From Microcebus murinus (Eukaryota; Chordata; Mammalia; Primates; Cheirogaleidae), in NCBI RefSeq assembly GCF_040939455.1, contig NC_134124.1, positions 28,657,138 to 28,721,137 of the forward strand: a stretch of 64,000 bases of DNA, written 5' to 3'. The position numbers were made by a program, and so were the translations under genes. Below are positions 24,445 to 35,879 of the stretch, in pieces. Position 1 is the first letter of the stretch. Every line of letters begins with the position of its first letter. Below the pieces are notes generated by a model. The model was not told the origin of the DNA and searched no databases. It saw nothing but the letters and a program-made list of their open reading frames with translations.

Positions 24445-24575
24445 TTTGTTTTAGTTATACAAAGCTGCATACCAAACAGCCCTAAAGCTTTCTTTTAAAA
24501 ATATTGATTATTTATTCTTTCTCACAATTCTGTGGATCAGGAATTGGGGCAGGGCTCAGTGGGGGGGTACACTTA
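24445..24575 (-). mobile_element. Partial MaLR LTR, reverse
   Basis: 'agttatacaaagctgcatac', 'caaacagccctaaagctttc', 'attatttattctttctcaca' and 'attctgtggatcaggaattg' repeat the beginning of the LTR at 22570. This fits the truncated 5' LTR of the same reverse element. Confidence 0.55.
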
Positions 24576-24599
24576 TAAGTATATAATGTGTTTTCACTA

Positions 24600-24905
24600 A
24601 TCTTTTATCCCTGCTGTTTCCCTGTCTCAAATCATTTCTTCTTTTCCTTCCTCTCATTTTTAATCAGAATACAACCTAGTTATGCTGTAGGACTTTCTCT
24701 AGGAAACTTACTTTTGCTCACACAGCTTAGTTAGGTGGCTCTCATTTATGTTCTTATATTACACCATGCTCATTTTTACCATAATATTTATTATGATCTC
24801 ATTAAACTCTGGGCTCCCTGAGACCAGTATTATGTTTTCTTCCTCACTGCACTTTGCACTGTGCCAGAGACAGACTGCATTTACATTTAATATTTGTTGA
24901 ATAAG
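24600..24905 (+). repeat. L2 LINE 3' end, forward
   Basis: 'ctctgggctccctgagacca', 'ctttgcactgtgccagagac' and the tail 'atttaatatttgttgaataa' are L2 3' landmarks. The left part is more diverged. Confidence 0.7.
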
Positions 24906-24984
24906 AGGACTTGCATCACCCAATACTTTTGAATAGTTGGAGAGATATGTGAAGAGGACATATTTATTCTATACATAGGAATAA

Positions 24985-25215
24985 TAATAACTAATATGAA
25001 GTGCACATTAACTATATGCTAGTTTATAGCGTGTCCTAAATTTTATATACCTGCTTTGAATTAATCTTCACAAAGACCTCATTATCCTCATAAAATTTAC
25101 AGAGGTAAGACACTTTCCCATCGTTCCTCAACTTTAACTGACAAAGCCTGGGTGTAAACCTGATTCTACCTGGCTGTGAGCCAATGTTTCTCATTGCTAG
25201 ATTACTCTGCCTCCA
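24985..25215 (-). repeat. MIR SINE, reverse
   Basis: 'cacattaactatatgctagt', 'tcctcataaaatttacagag', 'gacaaagcctgggtgtaaac' and 'ctgattctacctggctgtga' follow reverse MIR. Confidence 0.65.
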
Positions 25216-25479
25216 GAGAAACAATAGTTCACATTTTCATTTCTAGGATTATACAAATAAATCTGAAATTCCCTTGGAGGCTTCATTCCACAGATTGGAA
25301 CCATGGCCATAACTAATACTTATACTGTAGTCACACTACTCACTTTATAGCGAGGATTTAAGACATGGTGACCATGTGTCTATAGCCTGGGTACCAATTA
25401 TTAATGTATTCAGACTGCTGTACAATAAATTTTGTTGTGATACATTTGTGTAGATTGAGACAAGACTTCTGGAGACCAT
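25216..25479. other. Unassigned DNA
   Basis: No repeat or gene recognised. Confidence 0.4.
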
Positions 25480-25992
25480 GTTTATCCCAAATGAAATCAT
25501 GTTGCTCTCCTGTACAAAATCCTGTAAAGGTTTATTGAGAACTCTATCTCACTCCCGATCATAATGTAGTCATGCTATAGTAGTCTCCAAAACATGCCAA
25601 ACTCATTTATACTACAGAGATTTTGCATTTGTTACTGCTTTTGCCTGGAACTCTTTTCCTTCACACACTAGCATCACTAATCCATCCATCCTTTTGATGT
25701 ATGTATATTCGTCAATTTATCTGAGTAGACTTCCCTAATCTCTATCTAAAATAGCCTGTTTGTCAGGATTTATCCCTTTTCCAAGATCAAAGGATAGTTA
25801 TTCTTGATTCCTTATCTGATATTATAACATGCATTTATTTGTTTACTCTTTCTTCTGTATTTTATTCTCTATTGTATAAACCTCATGAGGAAAAATGTTT
25901 TATTCACTATTGTGTATCAGCAAACATATCAATTTCTAACACTCAGTAAGTTGTTATCACATCATAGTTGAATACGTGAAAGAATAACTGGT
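25480..25992 (+). repeat. L2 LINE 3' portion, forward, long copy
   Basis: About 510 bp with the L2 order: 'aaatcatgttgctctcctgt', 'catgccaaactcatttatac', 'gcctggaactcttttccttc', 'tctattgtataaacctcatg' and the 3' end 'gttgaatacgtgaaagaata'. Frames are broken. Confidence 0.8.
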
Positions 25993-26019
25993 CATATCAT
26001 CTGAGTAAGTTCTGATCCT

Positions 26020-26275
26020 TTCACTGACAGCTCACGCTCTTTCTTTTGTTGAGTTAGGTGCACCACATTATACTCTCACAGGACCTTGAATATATCTCTA
26101 CTATGACCTTGCCACATTGTGCTATCAGTGTTGCCTTACTTGTCCATCTCTTCTAGAAGACTATGAGATCAGAGACCTTGTCTTAGTCATGTGTCTACTC
26201 CCAGTATTGTGCACATTGCAAGATATATTGTAGCTACTCAGTAAATGTTTGCTGAATGAACATAGACTAACCTTT
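26020..26275 (+). repeat. L2 LINE 3' end, forward
   Basis: 'gactatgagatcagagacct', 'ctactcccagtattgtgcac', 'agctactcagtaaatgtttg' and 'ctgaatgaac' match the L2 3' terminus. It sits in tandem with the previous L2. Confidence 0.75.
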
Positions 26276-26599
26276 CTCTTCATTAAAGCAGAAGTTATAC
26301 CACTTAGTTTAGTCTACTGTTGATGTAATACAATACTTTAACATCAAATTGGCATTTTAATTACAACATACACTATAATTACCTAGAAGATTGTATGTTG
26401 GGAAGATTGGCTGAAAATGACATTGTATCTTGAATCCATGTAATTTAATGAGCAAGATATGTTACTCTAATTAAATTTCTGAAGAGTTTCTATTATTTTA
26501 ATGCCTAGTTTGTAATCCAGAGAAAATATAGCCTTCAAATTGGAAAGCCATTTGTAAGGCATATTCACTGTACTGCAATTTAAACTAATCCCTAGCTCA

Positions 26600-26745
26600 G
26601 CTGAAATTTCTTGGATGACATTACAAGGTCAGTTAACCATTTGCAGTGTAAATGGCCCAATCTATAAAATGGAGATGATGCCTGTGATGAGTTGGTGGTT
26701 TAATAATGTCATTTTTTGAGTGTACAATGTTCTGAGCAGTGTTGT
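26600..26745 (+). repeat. MIR SINE, forward
   Basis: 'caaggtcagttaaccatttg', then 'cccaatctataaaatggaga' and 'acaatgttctgagcagtgtt' follow forward MIR. Confidence 0.65.
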
Positions 26746-29434
26746 ATAGCTACACACCTAAGGGACTTTGGCTGTTCTTTTCACCATGACCTTTCATATG
26801 ACAAACTGATGAAAAGAATCAGATGCCCCCTTCAGCCTCCAGGCAAAATAAATTAGCTTTCAAGGAAAAAGGTAGAAATATTTAAATGTTGAAATCTTAT
26901 CTACCTTTCCTTTGACCCAATTTTGTCTTCTTCAATGAAAAGCTGAACATCAAGTTGACGCAAGGCCCCATCCTGCCCCTGCAGATTTTATGAAGCTTTT
27001 CTTGGTGTAGTTTCTTGTTTGTTTGTTTGTTTCCCCTATTTTTCTCTCTCAAGGGAATACATGAGAGATTCATGTATTTGCCAGTGCCAGAATCATGTAA
27101 ATTCAGATTCTTTTCTAACTCCCAGGCAATCACTGCCAATTTATTAATGTCATTTTTGTATTTCATTTTTATAGCCTGGAAAATGAGAATTTCATGTGAA
27201 AACAATGATTCCCAAGAATAATCTTAGAATTAATGCAAAATTAATATGTATCCAAAAGAGATCGAAAATAAACAGTAAATATAAAGATTTAATACTTAAC
27301 ACTAATGCTGTTAAAATTTTATGATGGCATTTAATAATTGAAATTGTGCAGTAATAGTATATTTCCAGAAGAGGTTTCCAATACAGGTAAGCCAGTTGCT
27401 CATGGTAAGCACCAAACTGGTTTCCAGAATCTCCAAACATCTGACAATAAGTAGTCTTTCAAACTTGTTCCAGAAAATCAGATAAGCATCAGAAGCTGAC
27501 TCTTAGCCAGCTTTAATTACTATGAAAATACGTAAAGACTTCAAACAGCGAAGCCTATATCTTATATTGTAAGTAGTACAGGTCTATTGTCATAATGCAT
27601 AGTTTAGTAAATAAGGCATAGCCAAGCTTGGAAAATACTGAAAAAAATATTTAAAGTATTCCTCTATTTAGCAAAATAGACATTGTCAGTTTCCTGGTGC
27701 TGTTTGTTTCAACTCTACTAAGCATCAACTAGATTGGATTCTCATGTTGAAGACTAGAATGCATCACTGTGTGAATTGAAATGCATTACTCCGTGAATTG
27801 GAATGAATTAGGCACACTCTATTGCACTTCTCTCCTGTCATATTTTTGCTGTTCTAAAAATGGTTTCTATAGGAGTTTACTATCAGATCCAGGACAACAC
27901 TTTATAAACAAAATTTAATGGAAGCTTTCATCTGTTAAATTTTATTACAACTCACATTAGCTCCTTTTTATGCTATAAACACGCTTATTTTGTAAGTTAC
28001 AGATGTATCGTCCACAACTATCTAGGAAATGCAGTGGTTTAAGTACCCCAGGAAGACAGAAAAAGAAAGTATTTTGCATTAAATATTTGTCACTTTCAAT
28101 ACCTTTAAAATTAACATTAACTCAGAAGTTTTTCTTTCTTTAACCTGATATTTAATTCCACTTTGGAGAAAACTTTAGGTTGATCAGGATAATCATAATC
28201 CACAAAGCACTGTAAGATCATTGTTGAAGCTTAATATTTTTAATTAGAGTCTAAATATTTGTATTGCCAGACCAATACATGTTTGAAACAATGATCTAAT
28301 ATTTTTCTTATCTAATACATTTCAAAAATTATACATATGTCCTTATTGTACCAACATGGATTTATGTAGAGAACCAAGGTTCCTTAATAATTCACCCTCA
28401 ACTTTGAGAATTTGTCTCCTGACTTGGTTGTATTTGAAATTTTGTTTGGGGAATACATTGGAGAATTCAGTTTCAAAATCATGGTTCCTATTCTTATTCT
28501 GTGAAAATTGACTCTACCTGCAGAAACAGTATGGACCTAGTTTCAATCCTTTACATGTTATGTGTTCACATGCATCTTTGCTTTAAACTTCATGATTTAA
28601 GAGAATGATACACTGAGCATCTATGGGTATATGTATGCCTTAAAAATGAAGGTGGTCGACTTGGTAGTTCATCCTTGCAACATTTCAATATTGTCTTTGG
28701 TTTTCTTGATGATTTTTTCCAGAGCTTTATAGTGTTTTTATGCTCATGGATTTTTCATTTTGCTCAAATAAGTCATTGATCATTAAATTCAACTCTTTTT
28801 CCAATTACTACATCATGCCAGGTGTCACGTCTTAGCAGGGGGAGGTCTCTGTACTGTTGCTTAAAATCATTGCTTGACAACAACTTACTTAAGATGTAAT
28901 TCGATAAACACATAGTACACAGGAAAATTGACAATCTAATTGTTTGGAGATAGCAATAACACAGCATTAATATGCTAGTTTTTTATTACAACATGTGAAA
29001 TGTTTATTGCATTGATATCTAACTAGGGATAGATAAATAGCACCATCAATTCCATTTTAAAAATGAAACTATAGCTAATTTAAATATTTTTGCTCAAAAT
29101 ATACAAAATATATTATAAAGGGCCATCTTATTTGAAGAAATGAGTGGATTTAGCAATATTTATGTTAATAAAGTACTCCTTGAGACTGAATTAGTAAATA
29201 TACTATTTATTAGCTCACTTCCTAACATGTGTCTACTTTAGTAACTAAGTCTTAGCCTATATTTTATATGATATTAATGGTAAATTGGTGAAGTCACGTA
29301 AACACCAAAATTCAAGTTAATATTCAGAAAACCATACAGATATATTTGGCATTCTGGATAAAGTACAATTCTTGCACCATAATTTAAATTTTTCTATCTT
29401 AAACACTCAACAAATTGATAAAAATCTGCCTTCT
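26746..29434. other. Unassigned AT-rich DNA
   Basis: A 2.7-kb stretch without a gene or a repeat I can name. It contains a (GTTT)n patch at 27016-27032 and a diverged 22-bp tandem duplication at 27759-27802. Confidence 0.45.
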
Positions 29435-29437
29435 GTT

Positions 29438-29462
29438 TCTCTCTCTCTCTCTCTCTCTCTCT
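29438..29462. repeat. (TC)n microsatellite
   Basis: About 12 CT units. Confidence 0.95.
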
Positions 29463-29529
29463 GTTTTTAAAAGGATGACCCTGGTGAAAACAATGAAATC
29501 ATTTACCTCTATATTTCTGAGTTCTAACC

Positions 29530-29760
29530 TAATTCTGATTGCTTATTACTTGCTATATTATCTTTAAAACATTCTTTAAATTTTGTAGACCTTTATTTTT
29601 CAATTTAAAAATTGAAATAATAGTTATCTTCAGTCAAAAGGCCATGCTCAAAAAATAAATAAATAAATAATAGTTATCGTACATAGTTTTATGGATACCA
29701 AATAAGTTAGCATAATAAAAAGCAGCCACCACAATACCTGGAACACACAGTACTCATCAC
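29530..29760 (+). repeat. MIR SINE, forward, split by a small insertion
   Basis: Left part: 'tttgtagacctttatttttc' and 'aatttaaaaattgaaataat'. Right part: 'acatagttttatggatacca', 'aaataagttagcataataaa' and 'caatacctggaacacacagt'. Together they follow forward MIR, interrupted at 29629-29664 by the insertion listed next. Confidence 0.65.
29615..29678 (+). mobile_element. Tiny retroposed insert with A-rich tail and 14-bp target-site duplication
   Basis: The perfect 14-bp repeat 'aaataatagttatc' occurs at 29615-29628 and 29665-29678. Between them lie 36 bp: about 20 bp of unique sequence ('ttcagtcaaaaggccatgct' at 29629-29648) and a tail of A and AAAT units. Target duplication plus A-rich tail is the signature of L1-driven retroposition, here of an extremely short template end. 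The source is not recognised. Confidence 0.7.
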
Positions 29761-31950
29761 TCAGCCAATCATATTCACTTCCTTCTCTTCTTCTTCTCTT
29801 CCTATGCCATTCCTGGGATTCTTTTTTTCTCATCCTACCCCCAACCATTCAGGCTAATTCTAAGTTATACCTTTGGACTGCACTGGGTTCAGTGGCATGG
29901 CAAATGTATTAGTAGTATGCAAGAATATCATTTCATCCTGTCTATTGCATTATTTCAGTTGTTATTCATGACTGCGTAGTGGAAATATGACTTCCAGGGA
30001 CAAGAATACCCCCTAGTGTTTTGAGCTACCTCTTTATTCTCATTGAATGGACTCTATGAACTTTTTTTACAATAGCAGATCACAAATTCATGCTTGCCGT
30101 GCTCGCTCCTAAACTCGCACAACATGTGTGAGACATTTCAATACATTCATTTAACTTCAGCCACATCAGATATACTTACCCTTGTTTAGACCTCTTCCCA
30201 TCCCTCAGCTATATTACTTTTTGGCCTACTGTATTGTCTGGATCTACAGAGAATGTCTTCAATACCTTTTATAATGAGCAACTAAATTACACATAAATTC
30301 TCATGTATGCACACAATTATATTTTAAATAATGACATACTACATCTCCAGTTTGGTTTTCAATGGAGGTGTGTATAAGATACTATGGGAACAAAGAGATT
30401 GGAAAAAAAGAGATCTGTTTGGAGAAGCCGGAAAAACCTCAAGAAGAGATGACGTGTTGCTACTTCTTGACACATGAGTAATGATTGACTAAAAAGACAA
30501 GAAGAAATGACATCCCCCCTCTCTCAACAAAAACTAAAATAAAAAGAAGGAGCAGAGGCAAGATTATAAAAGAATGCTGAGTGCTTGAGGGAATGGTGCC
30601 AAACGTGTTATGGCTGTCACAGCAAGCTCACTGGAGGTTATTTACTCCAGTATGAGTTTTGATAACTTCTGCGTATTTGCGACAGAGCAATTTGAAAATC
30701 ACCATGTCTTTAATATATCAAATACATTAAAATCTTAATCTTAGCAGATAAATAAACATTAACGCTTACAGCACAAATGGCAATTCATTAAATTTCTTTT
30801 ACTTGATTTATTGTAACACGGTCTACTTACTGAGTTGAAGATTATGTACAAATTACTACAATTATGCCCCAACTACATTCAAATAAGAAACTAAAGGATT
30901 TCTGTACTTTATGGTTTCTTTAGTAATGGTTGTTTATGGCTCACCATCAATATCAGTCTGTTGCTTATGTCAGAGCCTGCTGTCATAATGTGAAAGTAGA
31001 GCTTTATCCTCTGCATTTTTTTTTTACATTCTGCCAATAGCATTATAGCAATAATAATAATAACAATAAATACCGAGATGTGGATATTGTAATCAGTTGT
31101 TCAATAGTCATGGCACATATTGCAGAGGGAATCTTCTAATTCTCTTTTTCTTAAACCATAATAAATAAAATGGAGCTTTCATCATCTGGAAGAGAAAACA
31201 TATTTTAGATATCCCAAAGGGGAAGATCCCTATTATACTCTGTTATAAAAGAAAGGGGATGGTTAAAATTGCTAAGTGCCTGAATGCCATGCTGTAAACA
31301 ATTTGGGTCAAATTCATGATACTTTCCAGGGTCAAGCATGGACAGATGGACAGGTTTCTCTCTGGCTCTCTGGCTCTCTCTACCTACCTCTCTCTTTCAT
31401 ATACACACAAACACATACTACACATTCATTTTAAAAAGTGTCAGATAATAACTTTTGATGAGATTCCACAGAGTTGTACAGATGTCAATGCTTTATTAGG
31501 GAAGTATAATATCCCCACAATGACAGGGGAGTTTGATAATACTTATAGAGTTTAATTCATGAAAGGGTCTTTTATTGAATCAATTTTAATACAGTCCCAA
31601 AGGCCATATCTCAGAAAAGCCAGTGAGGGTTTTGTGGTGTCCCAGTTGGCATCCATTAAGAAACAGTGTGCCTTTTGCAAAGGCATGGAGGAATGAGAGA
31701 AAAAAATCACGTTCCTAGTCTACCTGCGAGATTATAACATTCTGAAGCCTATGCCATAAATAACCATATCTTAATATGAATCTGAATGAAAATAAATTTT
31801 GAAATCACTTTTTTTACTATGAAAGAAAAAAGTGAAAATACAGAAAACAAAGGTGCATGACTGTATACTGGAGATCATGCTGTATATACAATTTCCTTTG
31901 GGTCTTGCTTATTTATCTAACTATCGTAGCATGGGGTTCTCAGGTATTTG
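29761..31950. other. Unassigned AT-rich DNA
   Basis: No gene. 30370-30560 has a faint resemblance to reverse L2, too weak to call. The (ATAA)n-like patch at 31050-31072 is a minor simple repeat. Confidence 0.45.
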
Positions 31951-31956
31951 AAGAAT

Positions 31957-32031
31957 GTTCTGCTTATAATGGGGTTTCATAAGCAGAACGTATGGGAAAC
32001 TTATGATGCCAGTTTCCCATGCAGCTGGCAT
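31957..32031. repeat. Cluster of three inverted repeats, two of them interleaved
   Basis: First: 'gttctgcttat' (31957-31967) and 'ataagcagaac' (31979-31989), 11 bp perfect, 11-base spacer. Second: 'atgggaaac' (31992-32000) and 'gtttcccat' (32012-32020). Third: 'atgccag' (32006-32012) and 'ctggcat' (32025-32031). The second and third interleave, so in a transcript they would form a pseudoknot or compete. Confidence 0.95.
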
Positions 32032-32319
32032 GCTTCATGAATCCCTAGGTCCAACTATATTCTTAACAATAAGAAAGAGGACAAATCTCAGGCCCATGTT
32101 TGTGCAGGGTAAGATATGACAGTAAAACTTCTCTGGTGGATAGAGAATGCCCATTCCCCTTTACTATGATGTTTCTGCTGCTTCAGCAGGAGCATCAGCA
32201 ATCTATAAAATTGGAGCATTAGAGACCGATGATTGCAGGATTTGTCATTAGAGTAGGGTCACCTGAAATGATCAAAATGCGAGCCTGCCCCTTAATCCCA
32301 CAGAGCAGAGTTTGATAAG

Positions 32320-32370
32320 ATTTTCTGTAAACGTTCAGATAGTAAATATTTTTTGGATCCATAAGACAAG
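32320..32370 (+). repeat. Fragment of the same hAT-type MITE as at 6253
   Basis: 'ttttctgtaaacgttcagat' and 'agtaaatattttttggatcc' match the left end of that family. Only about 50 bp remain. Confidence 0.5.
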
Positions 32371-32734
32371 AAATAAAGTCGAGGCTAGTATATAGTTAAT
32401 TATGAATCAACAGAGAGAGCAAATTTCTACAAATATTTTATTGATGACATTCAAAAATGATAATTGAGTATAAGTTTCTGTGATACAGATCTGACGACGA
32501 GAACAATAGCACTGGGTTCATTGTAGTTTAAAGTAGGGTTATTTATCGTCATGGTAGAAATGTGGCACCATTCTCCCAGAAAGCTTTTTCTTGCTTCTCT
32601 GAACTAGAGGAATTTTCCCACCTGGGAACTCAGCAGGGAATCTATGTGCATATTTCTGTATTTCTTGGTATTTCTGTACTACCCCACAGTGTTGGAGAAC
32701 TTTGCATGAGAACCAGGGTACAAGGACAGGTTCT

Positions 32735-32940
32735 GTTTAGGCTCGTGGGCTTGAATTCCAGCTGAACTACTCATTGGCTGTGGGGTCTTTGATTTCTTAC
32801 TTACCCTATCTAGAAGCTTTGTTTTCTTCATCTATAAAGTCAGTAGTGATACCTGTTGGGGCTTTTTAAAGATCAAATAAGCTGATAACATGCAAGGAAT
32901 ATTGCATGAGATGTAAGTACGAGGCACACAGGTTATGATT
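32735..32940 (+). repeat. MIR SINE, forward
   Basis: 'gggcttgaattccagctgaa', 'ctactcattggctgtggggt', 'tcttcatctataaagtcagt', 'aagatcaaataagctgataa' and 'catgagatgtaagtacgagg' follow forward MIR. Confidence 0.8.
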
Positions 32941-32999
32941 TTGATTTATGTACAACCATTTAAAAATATTATTTTTAGCTTGAAGGCTGTATAAAAACA

Positions 33000-33420
33000 G
33001 GCTGCAGGCCACTGCCTGTGCTGGTCCACCCGCACCCTTCACCTGAGTACTGAGGCATTCATTCCCCTGCCCACAGGGAGTGCTGGCTTCTGCTCAGCAC
33101 CTAACTGGGAATCGGAAATTATCTTCTCTTCTGAAGGGAACTTTCTTGTTAATGTCATAGCCCTTCACCAGGAACAGCCTGCATCTAATGACCCATCAGA
33201 GCAGGGTTACAAAGGTCCTGTTTTCAAAGACAAGGCAACTCTCAAGGGCTATCTTAGCTCCTGAGCTCCTCCTGGTATTCTCTGAGGTCTGTGTTGCAAA
33301 CGTAATGCATTAGAACTTTCTCTCTGCCCAGTCCTGTTTTCCTCACCTTTCACAGGTGTGGTTCCTGAGACTACACCTGAAAGGACTTCAGTCACCCCAC
33401 CTTGAACCCTACTTTAGATC
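33000..33420. other. GC-richer non-repetitive patch, unidentified
   Basis: Visibly higher GC than its flanks ('gctgcaggccactgcctgtg', 'cacccgcacccttcacctga', 'tgcccacagggagtgctggc'). No repeat family, reading frame or splice structure is recognised. It could be an old LTR, an enhancer or a decayed exon. Confidence 0.3.
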
Positions 33421-34599
33421 ATTCGTATCCCCTGGCACTGATGATTATATAAAGCTGTGCTAAATGCACCTTAGGCTTTAGCGGCTCACATTATCCTTTA
33501 CTATCCTTTGCGTGATTTTTAGGAGCATCATAATGTGGTCCTTGTAAAGCATTTTTAGATGCAAAGTAAAACTGGGGCACTTTATTATTCTCACATGATG
33601 CTCATGTTCTAATAGGATTCAATGATTCTCCCAGAAACGGAATGGAGTAAAATATGGAAAATATTTAAGGACTGGTTGTTATTGATATCCTCCATAATAA
33701 CAGAATTTGTTGTTCCAAATTACAACAAAAGCACTTTATGTGTTTGGGGGTTGTTTTATTCTAATCTTCCCCACCCCACCCCCACCTTACCTTGCTCTCT
33801 ATTTCAAAGTCAGAGAAAAGACTCAATTGAGGGAAATACTTGCAATCTGGTTTATACCAATACAAATGTGAGCTACAAAGTTGTGCCACCTTCAGTTTAA
33901 TGCAATATTATTGCTACTTATTTGGTGAATAAAGTGGAATGTAGAGGGTATTATGATAGATTAGGATTATAAAAAGATACAAACTACTCAAGTTTATGAC
34001 CTCATATGACTTTAATGAAATGCTGGTATATTGCAGTACTTACAGAAAGCCATGAGTCCCTTAGCTATAGAAGACATAAATAGAAAATGATTTCTATGAT
34101 AATGTGCTTCTTTTAGGGTTAAATGAGACATCTTCTTCTTGCAACACAGAATAGATAGCTTTAGAACAAATAAAAGAAAATGTTACCTCATGTGAATGAA
34201 CAGAGAATAGATGAAACATTTTACTTCCAGAGATAGAGGCTCATACAATAGCTATATTCACAAAGGGGTTAAACAAACACACGATTAATAGTCCACATTA
34301 GTCTGAATATTAAGCTTGGTATCTTCGTGCTATCTATGTTTTTTGCTCCACATCATGGAGTTAATGCCTAAAGAGCCCTATCTACTACAGGGATAATTGT
34401 TGAAGAAAACTGCCTGAGCCATTGCTTGGATATAGTGAAGATTCATTCTTCTGGAAGGATGAAGGTTAATTTCAGTGTTATATTACTGAGATGGTCATTT
34501 CCTCCCACCAACTAACTTCCCAAATTTCCAGGATATTCTTGGAAAACCCAGATATTGAGTCATTACTTGAGTAATGACCGTCTCAAGTTTAACATACAC
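33421..34599. other. Unassigned DNA
   Basis: No gene. Contains a C-rich stretch at 33768-33786 (on the minus strand, G-runs of 5, 4 and 4 separated by single bases). Confidence 0.45.
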
Positions 34600-35022
34600 A
34601 ATTGTGTGCACTTAACAGCATCATCAAGACCTGGAAATCTGTTAGAAAAGCAAATTCTTGCGTACAGCCCCACACTTCCTGAATCAGAAACTCTGGGGGT
34701 TAGGCCTAGTTATCTCAGGTATAACAAGTCCTCTGCATCTGCTGTCCCCAAACCCTAAGCTGCATACAGGTACCAGTCCATGGCGTGTTAGGAACCAGGC
34801 CACAGAGCAGGAGGTGAGCAGTGGGCAACTGAGAGAAGCTTCATCAGTATTTACAGCTGCTCCTCATAGCATGCATCACCACCTGAGCTCTGTCCTCCCT
34901 CCCCACTGCCCCAGATCATGGAAAAATTGTCTTCCATGAAACCAGTCCCAAATGGTGCCAAAAAAGGTCAGGGACCGCTGCTCCAAGTAATTGTGATGAC
35001 CACTAAAGTGAGAAGCACTAAC
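34600..35022 (+). mobile_element. MER5A-like MITE split by a MER1 element
   Basis: Left part 34600-34738 ('tctgttagaaaagcaaattc', 'cctgaatcagaaactctggg') and right part 34981-35022 ('ttgtgatgaccactaaagtg', 'agaagcacta') form one MER5A copy. It is interrupted by the MER1 element listed next. Confidence 0.85.
34739..34980 (+). mobile_element. MER1-type hAT (Charlie) MITE inserted in MER5A
   Basis: 242 bp with recognisable order: 'gtaccagtccatggcgtgtt', 'aggaaccaggccacagagca', 'ggaggtgagcagtgggcaac', 'catggaaaaattgtcttcca', 'aaaaaaggtcagggaccgct'. Ends 'ctgctgtcccc' and 'gggaccgctg' are imperfect inverted repeats. It is shorter than the usual MER1B, with an internal deletion. Putative 8-bp duplications 'ctctgcat' and 'ctccaagt' have diverged (4 of 8). 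Confidence 0.88.
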
Positions 35023-35879
35023 GAAAAATGAAATGAAACAAATCAAGAAAAAACCAAATTGCTACAAAAGAAAAGATGTCACTTAATATGGCAACATGTG
35101 AACCATCATAGAGCTTAAAAGTTATGCACCTTTGGGAAATCCTTTTTAGATTAGGCTCCAGTAGGTAGTTATTGTCTCTGTTAAAAACACAGGTTTATAT
35201 GACAACTAACTCTCCCCATCAACAAGGGGCAGTTCAGAGATGTGTAAGATAGTAAGACAAAGAAGCAATTGCTAAGCAGCAGCTAGAGTGGGGCGGAGGT
35301 TGGGGGGAGGAGGGGAGAAGCAACACAGCAATACCTAAATTAGAAAAGAGGAAAAACATTTGGTTTCAGGAAATTTACTGCCTCAGATTTCAGAGCACAG
35401 ACAGAATCAATAATTAAAATTGAACAATAAGTAGTTGAAGACAGAACACTCTCTGAAATTAATACTAAAGGTTCTGATTTTTAAAAACATATTTCCTCTA
35501 TAAATCTCAGGGCATAAAGGGTCTACTTTTGAAGTATTGTCATAGTAATGGTTATCCTTAATACTTAGATTTTCAAAAACTCTGAAGGTGATACAAGTAC
35601 GTGTAAAGGAGAGCATATTAAAATCTCATTCTTCCATCACTCTAGAAGTTTCAGATCTCATCTTTATTCTTCCAAACTTTTCCCCAATGCTCAGACCTCA
35701 GAGTTTTCTTCTTGGTCCTCCATTCTTTTAGTATATAGATTAACTTTATCCTAACCCAAGAATAAAGAATTCTTCCTCTTTGAGAAAGAAGAGAATCAAT
35801 GTTAAGTAATAACTAAAGTATTGTTTTTAGGAAGCCAGTATAAGAAGAAAAAAAAAAATAGAAGCATTCATTCCCCAAC
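35023..35879. other. Unassigned DNA
   Basis: No gene. A G-rich run at 35290-35315 ('ggggcggaggttggggggag' and beyond) is the only compositional feature. Confidence 0.45.

Noticed and set aside
30360..30570. Possible reverse L2 fragment
   Set aside because: The similarity is limited to a loose 'agccggaaaaacctcaagaa' stretch and the order of landmarks could not be followed.
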